The notes beneath the pieces are model-generated. The model had not been told where the DNA came from and made no database searches. It saw nothing but the letters and a program-made list of their open reading frames with translations. A program made the translations under genes and the position numbers. From Isohypsibius dastychi (taxonomy: Eukaryota; Tardigrada; Eutardigrada; Parachela; Isohypsibiidae), in assembly GCA_034696485.1 (NCBI GenBank), contig JAQIWT010000071.1, positions 1 through 39,729 of the forward strand: a stretch of DNA of 39,729 bases. Reading direction: 5' to 3'. Every line of letters begins with the position of its first letter. The first letter of the stretch is position 1. This document shows positions 20,129-30,500 of the stretch, one piece after another.

Positions 20129-22288
20129 TTCAAATAAAGAGTTTTTCTAAGTTCTGGTAAAGGTCACCCCCCCTGGACGCACAAAGGTCACCCCCCCCCT
20201 GGGGGGTTGTCAATCGATAGATTTTGACTTTTTTAGGCTCTGTGTCAGTTGAACGCGAAAGAGCAGTCGAGCGGAACAACCCGCTTATTCCGCCAACTGG
20301 TTCACGCTCCGTCAGCTGCAGACAATCGAAACTAATCCGTCGCGGTATGAGATCGCCGACATCCTGGATTATTTTGACTTTGTATATTACACAACCAACA
20401 ATACCTACACAATCATAGAAAAATTTGATGCCGAGCAAGTAATTAGTAAAAACATAATGAGCGAAGCGGAGTTTTTCGATTTAATTGAACAACGATATAC
20501 CTTTTACTGTGACTGACGCATACTCCTATCAACGAAGTGAATCATGTAGATATTATTAAAGCAAACAAAGATTTGCTACAAGCTCGACCGAGCAGACAGT
20601 TCAACTTACCGCAATGGATTATTAATCCAGCTAGATGAATGATCATAAATCAAGCAGAACCACAGAGGCAAGCGTTTCTGCACAAAACTGAGTGACACGT
20701 TTAAATGACCTGGATGAGATAGTGCGTGAATTCTAAAAATGTATCATGCAACTCGGATGCGTCAGTCTGAGCTGTGATGGTTCGGGATGGAACTGGGAGG
20801 GAGAAAGGGGTACTGTGTTAATGCCACATTTATCCAATCACATCCGCTCACAGCCGGGAAAACTGCCAATTTTTCGCGCTGACTCGATCGGTTTTTCTAA
20901 TGTAAACAGTCGCTTCGAGGGCGATTGCGTAATCTGCCTTCTCAGAGTGAGAAGTCTCCGGGCGACCAACAGAACAAGAGGTCTCTGCGCGGAGGCACCT
21001 ATTGTAAATATTTCAGTTTGAGTTTCTTATGTTCTGATTTTGAGTAGATTGGAATGATGAAAATTACCACTCTGACAGGCCCCTTACTCTGGATTCAAGA
21101 CCGCAAAAATCGATCTTGTTTATTGTTTGGGTACGTACTTCTTCAGAAGTGTTTTCGTTCACATGGATATGATGGAGAAATCACGAAACTGGGCTATCTG
21201 AGGGTACTGCTTTGCTTTCCCTTGGTTTTCGTCTCGGGAACACGAAGGAACAGTAGGTTTGTCGATACATCATCACCTGAAGTGAACAGTGCATTGCACC
21301 GTACCTCGGTACTCTAGATTTAACCACCCGATGGATCAAGAGGGAACTTGCCAAAAACCCGCTTAACTGGCACTTAACATCATGTTCAGCGAGTCAGTGG
21401 GCTGACTTGGTTACGATGGAGAGTTTCGAGTGTATAGACAAAGATCAACAAAAACCGAAATTAAATGGACGTAGTCCATGTAATTTAGGATCGAATATAT
21501 CAATCGATAATATATCAATCGAATATATCAATCGGTCGACACGGGATACATTATTCTTATCAAATTAACTGACCAAAAGATCAAAGAACAATGTCGGAGA
21601 ACGAGCCAGCGATTAAGGTTGATGGTCGAGCATAAGGCATTAATTCTGTAGCGGCTGTAAGAGCAGCTTTCTAGGCACATAGAAGAAGCAATTCCGTTTT
21701 ATCTTTACTGTATGTGTTTCTCACTATAAGGATATCACCAAAGGTAGCAGCAATAAATCACGTATCGCGGTAGGTAATTTCTCTTCTATTTCTCCGTCCA
21801 GTGGTTCACCTGGCGCCGGTGATTGAAGCTGAATTTTTTTAACGGAATCACCTTCTTTGGAAACCAACACCGAAGCTTGCTGATCTGGACAGATTATTTG
21901 GCGGCTGACCTGAACGTCATTAGTCCGTTCAGATCTTCATATCTTTGCCTCTGGTCGGAAAGTTGCCTGGTGGTGTTGCTGTCCGTTGGGCATTCACATA
22001 CCAAGGGCACAACATTAAAGAACTCCAATGCAAAATATAGCGCCAATTCAAAAATGCACGTCGATTTACAGGCGCAAATGAGCAGGCAGTTGGCTTCCTG
22101 GAGGAAATGTGCAAATTATCATTTCATTTTGATATGATACTATTTTCTGAAACCGCACGCGATGTGTCAAGACAAGATCAATCTCTTCAGTTTAAATATT
22201 CTTCGCGGTCGAATCTGTTGACAGACAAGTTGCGGTTCTGAACGAACGACCTTCTGAGAAACGAGGAAGTATGACGCACAAATTAAAG
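20129..22288. other. Degenerate, repeat-rich region with broken frames
   Basis: Two protein-like frames lie in sequence: 20253-20516 (87 codons, no ATG; contains NPSRYEIADILDYFDFVYY) and 20513-20638, in another frame (contains VDIIKANKDLLQARPS). They look like one gene broken by a frameshift. Another frame, about 21290-21568, contains ELAKNPLNWHLTS. Other items are a duplicated GGTCACCCCCCC unit (20161-20200) and an ATATATCAATCGA tandem repeat (about 21492-21535). I recognise no family. An old mobile element is possible. The right end contains the promoter region of the next gene. Confidence 0.35.
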
Positions 22289-22296
22289 TATAAAAG
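22289..22296 (+). promoter_or_regulatory. TATA box (TATAAAAG) of the broken YfaP-type gene
   Basis: TATAAAAG lies 57 bp upstream of the ATG, matching the position class of the TATA box of the intact paralogue at 26116. An upstream in-frame ATG at 22271 precedes the TATA box and is unlikely to be transcribed. Confidence 0.6.
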
Positions 22297-22345
22297 CCAA
22301 ACCGTAATACAACATAAGCACAATGTAACATCTTTTGCCTTCACC

Positions 22346-23348
22346 ATGTCGCCGAAATTATTCGCAATTTCCGTTTTCCTATCGCTCTTTTTTGTGAACG
22401 TTAGTTCCGTAGCTACGAGAGGAAAAACTTCCGTGTCACAATCCGGGTGCAGCAACCAGACCCGGCTCGCACTCCTCGATTGTCCATGTAAACTGCAGGG
22501 CGAGCTATGTTTAGCGCGGACTAATTCAATCTGTAATCCACAAGGCTTCTGCAAATGCCGCCCAAATTTCCCGTTCATCAACGCCCATCGAGAATGCCAA
22601 CCGATTCCATTCGGAGTATCCGGAACAGTACGCAATTCTGCAACAGGTGAACCTGAACCCGGAGTAACGGTCACCATTAGATCGGTTGACACTGGTCTGG
22701 TCTATGCCACGACGACAACAGATGAGAATGGATTTTGGTTGCTTGATCTACCAAGTGGTGGGACGTTTGTGGCAGAGTTCTCCAAATCTGAATTCTTCAC
22801 TAGCACACGACCGATCAGTGTCCCCAACGCGCCACTTCTGGAGCAAAACGCCGGCATAACCCCAGTGATCCCTGCTGGACAATTTAGGATAGTTCTGACC
22901 TGGGGTCCGCTTCCGTTTATTTTGGACGCTCATCTGACCGTGCCTCTGCCAGACGGGACTCGTTATCATGTTTACTTTGTTGATATGGGTGATACCACGG
23001 CTCAACCCTTTGCAGCTCTGGATCAGGAAGATCGGTGTCTAGACACCATCGGTGTCTAGACACCGATGGATACGGACCACGAACGATGAGCATTGTCGTT
23101 CAAAATGCAGGGGTTTACAGGTATTCGATACATGATTATACGGTACCAACAGAGACCTGACGTTTTCGACGGCACTTGCAAACTCTGGAGCAAAGATTGA
23201 GTTGTTTATTGGTGGATCCCCCACTCCGATTGTGTTCAACGTTCCATCTGGAGATGGAACTCTGTGGACTGTCTTCGAGCTCAACGGCAGCACCGTGACG
23301 CCCATCAACGCTCTTAGTTATGAAGACAACGAAAATAACATAATCTGA
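22346..23348 (+). pseudogene. Broken paralogue of the secreted EB-like/YfaP-type protein
   Basis: This intronless copy of the gene at 26156-27124 has a signal peptide, eight-Cys module, carboxypeptidase-regulatory-like domain and the start of the YfaP-like domain (IVLTWG... HLTVP). At 23031-23059 a 29-base insertion consisting of alternating inverted copies of ATCGGTGTCT/AGACACCGAT shifts the frame and supplies a TAG (23057-23059), ending the product after 237 residues. Homology resumes immediately afterwards. A second frame change lies near 23135-23145 (extra or missing bases in a TACGGTACC stretch), and the original stop matches TGA at 23346-23348. A truncated secreted protein could still be made. 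If the insertion is a sequencing artefact, the second frameshift still breaks it. Confidence 0.85.
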
Positions 23349-24602
23349 GAGTTTTTCGCTTCTCAATCACACGTATTTTTTATCTCTTCCATGTATGTGT
23401 TCTTGAAACCGATAATCCAGTGCATGTCTATGTCAAAGCATCCAATGAATTTCTGACGTTTTTAAAAGTGGTTAGCCGGTTAGCAAACTGTCATAAACTC
23501 GCCTCACAAATTACCCTGTTCATCTTGAATAAGGGATTACCCGAGGTGGGTCTGTTTGCCACTAACCCGAATGTTTTGGTGGGAACGGCCGGCCGGGATA
23601 CTTGGGTCCGGATATTTAATCCACGGGTTGACGCTCGTCTGACGTTGCTTGCTACGAATACAATGTAGATTGTAGAACGAGGATGAGTTTGATGGAATTG
23701 GGTTGCTTCGATGACATTGACAAAAAAAATCAGTCAACTTTTTAAATGCTGAAAAACGAAAACATGAAAAAACGAATAAAGTTATATAGTCATGTGTTCG
23801 TTTATCTGCCATTCTAACTGTTAGATAATTCTTCCATCAGTTCGTTGATCCATGTATATTATATCTCCCAATATTCTGGATTTGCTCCATTATTCCCAGC
23901 TGTCGTCTTGTTGTGATAGCCTTGCGCGAAGCTGCGCGCCATTCACCGAGAGATGGATATTCATGGACTGTCTGCAAACTAAGCGGCAACACGGTCAAGC
24001 TACTCAAAGCAGGCAACCGATTACGAAGACATCAAAGATGATCTAAACTGGAAGTGAGACAAAAGTCATTTGGATTTCATTCGAAGGTAGTCTGTCTCAA
24101 CTGACTCGCAATCCGCATTTGCATCCGTCAGCGATACTCGCTTGTAGTCCCAGATTTATTGTTTCTCGGCGAATTCGTTTGCAGACCAATTTTTTGAAGA
24201 AGATGCTCAAAAGGCCGCGTGACAGTCTGTTGTATCTAGCAATTATCGAGCAAATCGAAAATTCCAGAAAACGGAAAACCACGAGACTGGTCTAAGGTTA
24301 CTGCTTCCTAATTAAGGAGGAGTTTAATAAATTTACTTTACTTTACGATATGTCACTACCTGTATCGTATGCGCAGTTCTGTTCTGTTCAGCAACCATAT
24401 GTTTCCAGTAATGATATGTATCTAATGACTTTCGAACTTTTCAGCAGTTTCAAACGTGAGTGACGCTATCGCATGTGTCAGATGCCTCGCGCATTGTTGC
24501 TAAAGGTCAAATGCATAAGAGCTCAGATGCAATTACTCAACGCAAGCTTCCCAACTCCGGCATGCTACTTCAAACATAACGTCCACATCAGTTAATTTAA
24601 GT

Positions 24603-24636
24603 CAGCAGATTAAGGAGACAAAGTCTTAATCTGCTG
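24603..24636. repeat. Perfect 12-bp stem with 10-base loop
   Basis: CAGCAGATTAAG (24603-24614) and CTTAATCTGCTG (24625-24636) are exact reverse complements. No U-run follows, and no function is evident. Confidence 0.7.
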
Positions 24637-25583
24637 CCTGCTGGATATTTCGCAGCATCAGCCTTTCTTGCAGGTGATCCGGAAGGAACTAATGAAAGGA
24701 GATTGTCTACTATCCCCGACCGTTGGTGAACGAGACTCAACTGCAGACTTTATTCTGCGCCTGTTTGGTGACAGAACAGTTTTCACAAAACTAATAGTGC
24801 CGAGAATTGGCCAAGAACCAAAAACACTTTACAAACCTCTATAGCAACCGATTCTACATCGCAGTGAGGATTTGGAAAAATCATCTCTAATAACCAGCAA
24901 AGTGACAGTACATCCTGCATTAAGCGATTCCAAGTTTTAAGCTGAAACACGATCCGAAAGGCTTGAACGAATGACTCCTGATTAGCATTCAACCAACTCG
25001 AACATATTCTGTGACGGTGATGTTTGATCGTTTGAGATTAAATCCTGCATTTGTGAAGCAACTCGAGTTGCAATCCGTCGGTGAAGGTAGGCATTAGTGA
25101 GAGCGTACGGATGATGACCATCATGCGAGTCTTGGAATATACTTCGTTCATTAATTAACTGGAAAACTCTCGCAGACTTAACATTGGAGTTTTTCCGTAA
25201 ATCACTGAAGTCCTGCTTTATTAACTCACCAGTGGCTTGAAATCGGTATCGACTTAAAGGATCAATGGGGCACCGAACTGAGCAGCCGTAGCACACGGAC
25301 ACCATCTGAAAGAAACATTACAAAAACGCATGATTGATATCCTGCACATAATCAGTTCGTTTAAGAGCCGAAGTTGAAGCATTCTTATCTTGCAAGCTGT
25401 TTGACGGCTGACAAACACCATGGCTGGTCTGTTCACATGTGCGTTTTCTATTTATGTTCTGCGGGGTGAATTGACCTGGTGTTGTTGTCCGTTGTGCATC
25501 AGAATGCCGAGAGAACCCGTCAAATATTCAATGGAAAACGAACCTGAAATTGGGGACATATCACCAAAGTAAGATCTACTCCT

Positions 25584-25594
25584 CCCCCCCCCCC
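25584..25594. repeat. Poly-C tract (11 C)
   Basis: Homopolymer run upstream of the intact YfaP-type gene. Confidence 0.85.
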
Positions 25595-25771
25595 TTAATC
25601 CAACCCTTTTGAGAAAAAGAGCCCAATCGAATCGTGCTTAATAACAATAAAACCCCAGAGGTAATTAATGCCTCTTGACTAAAGGCGATGGGCTTTGTAC
25701 ATGCCTGTCTCGGCTCTCAACCGGTAACACCAAGTTTTGCTCTCTGGTCTGACTGAGCACTATGCTCTGAA

Positions 25772-25785
25772 CCCCCCCCCCCCCC
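25772..25785. repeat. Poly-C tract (14 C)
   Basis: Second homopolymer run, about 180 bp after the previous one, close to a short GCTCTCT/AGAGAGC inverted pair. Confidence 0.85.
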
Positions 25786-26115
25786 ATCCGTAGAGAGCAC
25801 CAACTGCTTTTGTTTGAAAGTATCAAAGCCCTGCGATTCGTGCATGGAATACGGTGTATGCTGTGGAAATATCTAGACGGCAACGAGCCTAGAATTAAAC
25901 TTTTTCAATGTGCTAAATATCAAATCATTCTCATCAGCCTCTTGTTTGAAACGATTTACCATGAGACAAAAAACCAGAGCACACAAATGACAATCAACAA
26001 AGACAGCTGGCGCGATATCTGTGGTCGAATCTATTGTCTGACATTGTATGCTTACAGACGAACAACCTGCTGCTGCGAACGATGATATTTGGTCGTCGTA
26101 ACACATACACGAAAA

Positions 26116-26123
26116 TATAAAAG
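26116..26123 (+). promoter_or_regulatory. TATA box (TATAAAAG) of the YfaP-type gene
   Basis: TATAAAAG lies only 40 bp before the ATG. A start site about 30 bp downstream would leave a leader of about 10 bases. The broken paralogue has the same box. Confidence 0.65.
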
Positions 26124-26155
26124 TGAAAGCGGAAAAACCTTCTTTTGACTGCACC

Positions 26156-27124
26156 ATGTCGCCACAAATCTTCGCCATCTTCGCTTTTCTTTCTCTGTTT
26201 TTTGTGAATGTTGATCCAGTGGCTGTTAAGGGAAAGACATTTAATCGACCACCCGGGTGCAGCAACCAGACACGGCTCGCACTTCTCGATTGTCCATGTA
26301 AACTGAAAGGCGAGCTATGCCTAACGCGGACTAATTCAATCTGTAATCCACAAGGCTTCTGCAAATGTCCTCTCAACTTCCCTGTCATCAATGCCCATCG
26401 AGAATGCCAACCGATTCCATTCGGAGTATCTGGAACAGTTTTCAATTCTGCAACTGGTGACCCTGAACCCGGAGCGACAGTCACCATTAGATCAGTCGAC
26501 ACTGGTCTTGTCTATACAACAACCACAACTGATGAGAATGGCTTCTGGTCGCTTGACTTGCCAAGCGGTGGGATGTTCGTTGCCGAAGTCTCCAAGTCTG
26601 GATTCTTCACTAGTACAAGACCGATCAATGTCCCCAACGGGCCACTTCCAGAACAAAATGCTGCAATAACGCCGCTGATTCCTGATGGACAAACCAGGAT
26701 AGTTTTGACCTGGGGTGAATTCCCCGATGACCTTGACTCGCATCTGACAGTGCCTCAGCCAGACGGGACTAGGTATCATATTTACTTTCGAGATGAAGGG
26801 GATGCAACGGCACAACCCCTTGCGTCTCTGGATATTGATGACACCGAGAGTTTCGGACCAGAAACTACTAGCATCATCGTTCAAAACACCGGGGTTTACA
26901 GATTTTCGGTCCATGACTACAGCAACAGGGATTCGACGTTTTCAACCGCACTCGCAGACTCTGGCGCAAAGGTTGAGCTGTTCCGCGGTGGAAACCCCAC
27001 TCCTACCGTGTTCAACGTCCCACCTGGAGATGGAACTCTGTGGACTGTCTTCGAGCTGAACGGCAACACAGTTACCGTAATCAACGCAGTCAGTTACGAA
27101 GAGGAGGAAGATGATGTAACTTAA
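26156..27124 (+). CDS. Secreted protein with Cys-rich, CarboxypepD_reg-like and YfaP-like domains
   Basis: A single-exon gene of 322 residues. The ATG at 26156 is chosen because it follows the TATA box and begins a signal peptide (about 1-22). Residues 35-84 hold eight Cys in an EB-module-like pattern (GCSNQTR...DCPC...GELC...ICN..GFCKC...REC). Residues 88-160 form a carboxypeptidase-regulatory-like beta domain (GVSGTVFNSATGDPEPGATV). Residues 181-312 resemble the bacterial YfaP/DUF2135 family (RIVLTWGEFPDDLDSHLTVP, then YRFSVHDYS). The acidic C-terminus reads EEEEDD. The combination suggests a secreted or matrix protein, with the two beta domains possibly of bacterial origin; lack of introns fits either horizontal transfer or retroposition. 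A broken tandem paralogue lies at 22346. Function is unknown. Confidence 0.88.
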   Translation: MSPQIFAIFAFLSLFFVNVDPVAVKGKTFNRPPGCSNQTRLALLDCPCKLKGELCLTRTNSICNPQGFCKCPLNFPVINAHRECQPIPFGVSGTVFNSATGDPEPGATVTIRSVDTGLVYTTTTTDENGFWSLDLPSGGMFVAEVSKSGFFTSTRPINVPNGPLPEQNAAITPLIPDGQTRIVLTWGEFPDDLDSHLTVPQPDGTRYHIYFRDEGDATAQPLASLDIDDTESFGPETTSIIVQNTGVYRFSVHDYSNRDSTFSTALADSGAKVELFRGGNPTPTVFNVPPGDGTLWTVFELNGNTVTVINAVSYEEEEDDVT

Positions 27125-27554
27125 GATTGCTCCATTCCCAGTACAATGGGTTTTGATCGAAATGCTGACTTCCGAGTTACATCGTTTGAAGCCGCCTGCT
27201 AAAAGGATTCCTTATCTCAAAGCTATCATCAGATTTCTCGAAGCTATTAATTTAGCTACAGAAGTTGTACACCTTGATTTGCGGAAGATTTTCAGGTTCG
27301 TTGCAACAGGTGTGTCAGTCTTATCCATGCCTAACTTAGCAAGTTTCAGACAGCGCCTCAATGGAGAGCGCTGGATAGACGGGGATCGTATGGGCGCCTC
27401 ATGCACAAAAACACATTCAGTTTATTCAACAATTCTTTCCAAGAGCAGGAAAAACACAACGAAGCATAACTTAAAACTCAAAGATAAACAATAACGATCA
27501 GAACAAACGTATTTAGTCACTGAAAGAATACATCATTGTAGTTTCCAACGGTTC
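27125..27554. other. 3' spacer between convergent genes
   Basis: A 113-codon plus frame (27153-27494) has no recognisable features. AATAAA on the minus strand (27421-27426) is a likely polyadenylation signal for the PAN/ZP gene, about 130 bp past its stop. Confidence 0.5.
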
Positions 27555-30500
27555 TCATTTGTACATTCGGTACAAGTCTGGGTTCTTGGTTGTATGGGAC
27601 GAACCCTCTGCCCAGGCCATGGTTTGCGTGGAAGTGGATGGTGTTCCAAACAAATCACCTTTTTGATGTTTTAGCCGTCTGTACAGGGAAATGAAAGCAA
27701 CGCAAGTAGACAAAGTGATCACTTGGATAATCGCCGCTGTTATTCCAAGACCCCAAATAAGACTGCTTTTGGTGCACACCAACGACTTCATTCCCAGAGC
27801 TACAAAACAGGCAACATATTCAATAAGGTTCATAGGATTTCCGCTGCACGAAGCACGACGTACATTGAGCTTCGTTTATGACACCATCCTTTCCAATTGT
27901 CGGAGCCTTGTTGGTTTCGGTATCCACCAAAATGGCTGGAAGTAATAAACCTTATACCAAAGAGCTCTGAAAATGTCACATCTGCGATAACTGACCGAGT
28001 TCCATTGTGAGCTCACGCTCCTCGACTGCCGAAGAATTCCCAACAGCACGACGTTTTCGCAGTAGGTTCCCTGAACTGCAGTCTGGCATTGGGCATGAGT
28101 CGAGGCAGAATGACACGGTTACCCTGAAATAACCAAGGCGTTAGTTCACTATCCCTTCACAAGTCGGAAAAGCTCCAACAAAACTTACGTACCTGAATTT
28201 CACAATCGAATCGCTGGCGAATTTGAATGCTGCGAATCGCGATGTCAACGATCGTCCGTTGTTGATTTTGGTCAGACTTGGGAAAATCGATGGTTCCACA
28301 GGACATCTAAAGAAACGACTTCGTCATTTTGGATTCGATTGCAATAAGTTGTTTTAATATACCCTCTTCCTTCAAGTAACTGCAGGCTCTCATCTCCAGC
28401 TCCGCTCATGGCAACGAGGTCGCTGGCCGAGATCCCGAACGCACTTCCTTCATCGAGCATGTCGATAGAAAGAATCAGTGGGTCACCAAGCTGCGCTCCT
28501 TGAACTTCACGTCCCGCTCCGTTTCGGATCTGCAGTCTCACTTTTGGGAGAGCTGCAATTCCAGAAACGACTTGTGTGACATTCATCATGCTTCGGTCCA
28601 AGAACCGCGAAGGCAGTCCGTCGATGATCAGCTCATCGGTCAACGTGACTTTCGATGATGGATAATCACAAGCTATGCGGATGCGTCTGTCGCTATCACG
28701 GAGAACGATTGGGTGCATCTGGACCACGACGTCGTTGAAGAACGTTCCGTTACCCTGCAAAATAGTGAACTCAAAACAATGTCCACGACTTATATCATCT
28801 TTCGTTGTTGCACTCACCATGCTTTTGGTGCCACATTCGTCGCCTTCCAGTGACAACGCCAGCTGGACCTCAAAATCGCTGTTTCCGACGACCACACACT
28901 GGTTGGGTTTATCGGCAGGGTAGAATCGTCCATTGAATGGCCGATTAAGCTTCAACACAGCTGTGACAAAGAGAAACGAATTAAAGACTGGTTGGAATAA
29001 TGATTATTAAAATCGCGGCTTTCACCTGTCATGCTCACGGGTCCACATGTCATAGAAACTGTAAAACACAAGATGTGAGACTGCAGCAACGCTTTGGGAA
29101 CATAGTGATCCAGAACGTCTGAAGTCGTCAGACTGGCTAGGAAGACCCGATCTGATTAGAATAAAAAGAGTCTCAAAATGGCATTTTTGAGGAATTCTTG
29201 GGTGGCTGATTTTGCGGCGATTTTGATTTAGAGGGAAGAACATGTTTCCAAGACTTGAATATTCGGTTCAACAATTCGGATCTTTACGGAATCAGTCTTT
29301 GAAAATTTCGAAAGAACCACTAATATTCGCTTGATGATTTTTGGAATGTGAAATGTTTGAGCTCTAATGATCAGTGGTTCGTCATGATCCACCATTGAAC
29401 CCCAAACACAGATTGATGCAGGGTTTAATTATTGTTGAAAAAGCTTCACATCTGACTGGCCGCATCCATCTAATGTCAGCTCTGTTTGGAATCTGCCTTC
29501 TGCAGTAGGCTCGCATCACTGATTGACCAAGTCTAACCAGCACCAGGCTCATCTAAGAACTGCCCATAATTGCCGCCGAAACAAGGAAAAAAGCGAGCTC
29601 ATCCTCGCTTGATAGATTGTGAGGGTAACAGTACGGTACAATGCTCGGCTTCCGCATGGGCGTCGCAACTGCACTTTTTCCAGATTTGTGTGACCTCATA
29701 CTGCACCTGAGTATGAACTCTACCATGACTCATCCAAATCGTCAACTTAAGTCTCTATGTAAGTTTCTCTGTGGGTGCACCATTTCTCATGGTTTGATCT
29801 GATATCAGAAAGTGGTCGGGATTATGCCACATGAACCATTTTCCAGAAAACACTCCCAAATTTGGTTAAATTAACTCTCGAAAATTTAACCTTTTTCCGA
29901 ACTCTGACATTTTTGCAATGCAAAAATGTCATACGTTAGCAAGGAACATTCGGTTCTCAAAGTACACTATCCCGGAGTTTGGAGTGCTCATTTCGATTGT
30001 TTCGAAATTTTCGATGCCGGCAGTCGTTTTTCTTTGTAGGTTGTTCGACCCTTCAACCAACCCCCTAGATATTAAACTTTTTCCACGCGAGTTCATTACC
30101 CACCCAACAACATAAAGCGAAGGACATGAGAATGTATCCAGTAATTAACAAGTCATTAATGAGGCGGGCTGTGGTAAAAGTGGAGCATTAATCGGACATC
30201 CTACTCTCGTGACTGCACTTACTGTCAACACACTCCCCGCGCTCCATGAAGCCGAATAATGACTGCGGACTCTGGTCAGTGTTGGCCCGCATGCTGGCTC
30301 GATCATCTGAGCTCAGGAGGCATTGCTTTGTCGCTTCATCATAACGATATGAGCGGCACACGTAGTTCTTCTGATCTCTGCAGTGCGTCTGACACTCTTG
30401 GATGCTGGTCGCGTTATCCAGCTCAGTTTCCACGGAGAACATGTGTTCTTCAATGGCGCGGTACTCACAAATTTGCGGCTCTGCAAAAACACAAATTTGT

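Larger units (their letters stand above)
23349..26115. other. Spacer between the two YfaP-type copies; possible minus-strand gene remnant
   Basis: AATAAA at 23774 may end the upstream gene. On the minus strand, 25305-24982 encodes a protein-like stretch with HDGHHPYALTNAYLHRRIA, vaguely like the last block of SGNH/PC-esterase enzymes. It is followed in another frame by 24992-24783 (a hydrophobic, helical stretch). I cannot join them with good splice sites, so this is at most a remnant. A perfect 12-bp stem lies at 24603-24636. Poly-C tracts lie at 25584-25594 (11 C) and 25772-25785 (14 C). Upstream sequences of both YfaP-type copies share short blocks such as GGTCGAATCT. Confidence 0.35.

Noticed and set aside
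23040-23060. Tiny GT-AG intron removing the palindromic insertion
   Set aside because: It would be about 25 bp, too short to splice, and does not restore the frame of the paralogue.
25873-26502. 209-codon minus-strand ORF
   Set aside because: It is antisense to the YfaP-type gene, and a similar antisense ORF in the paralogue (22192-22692) merely mirrors the conserved coding sequence.
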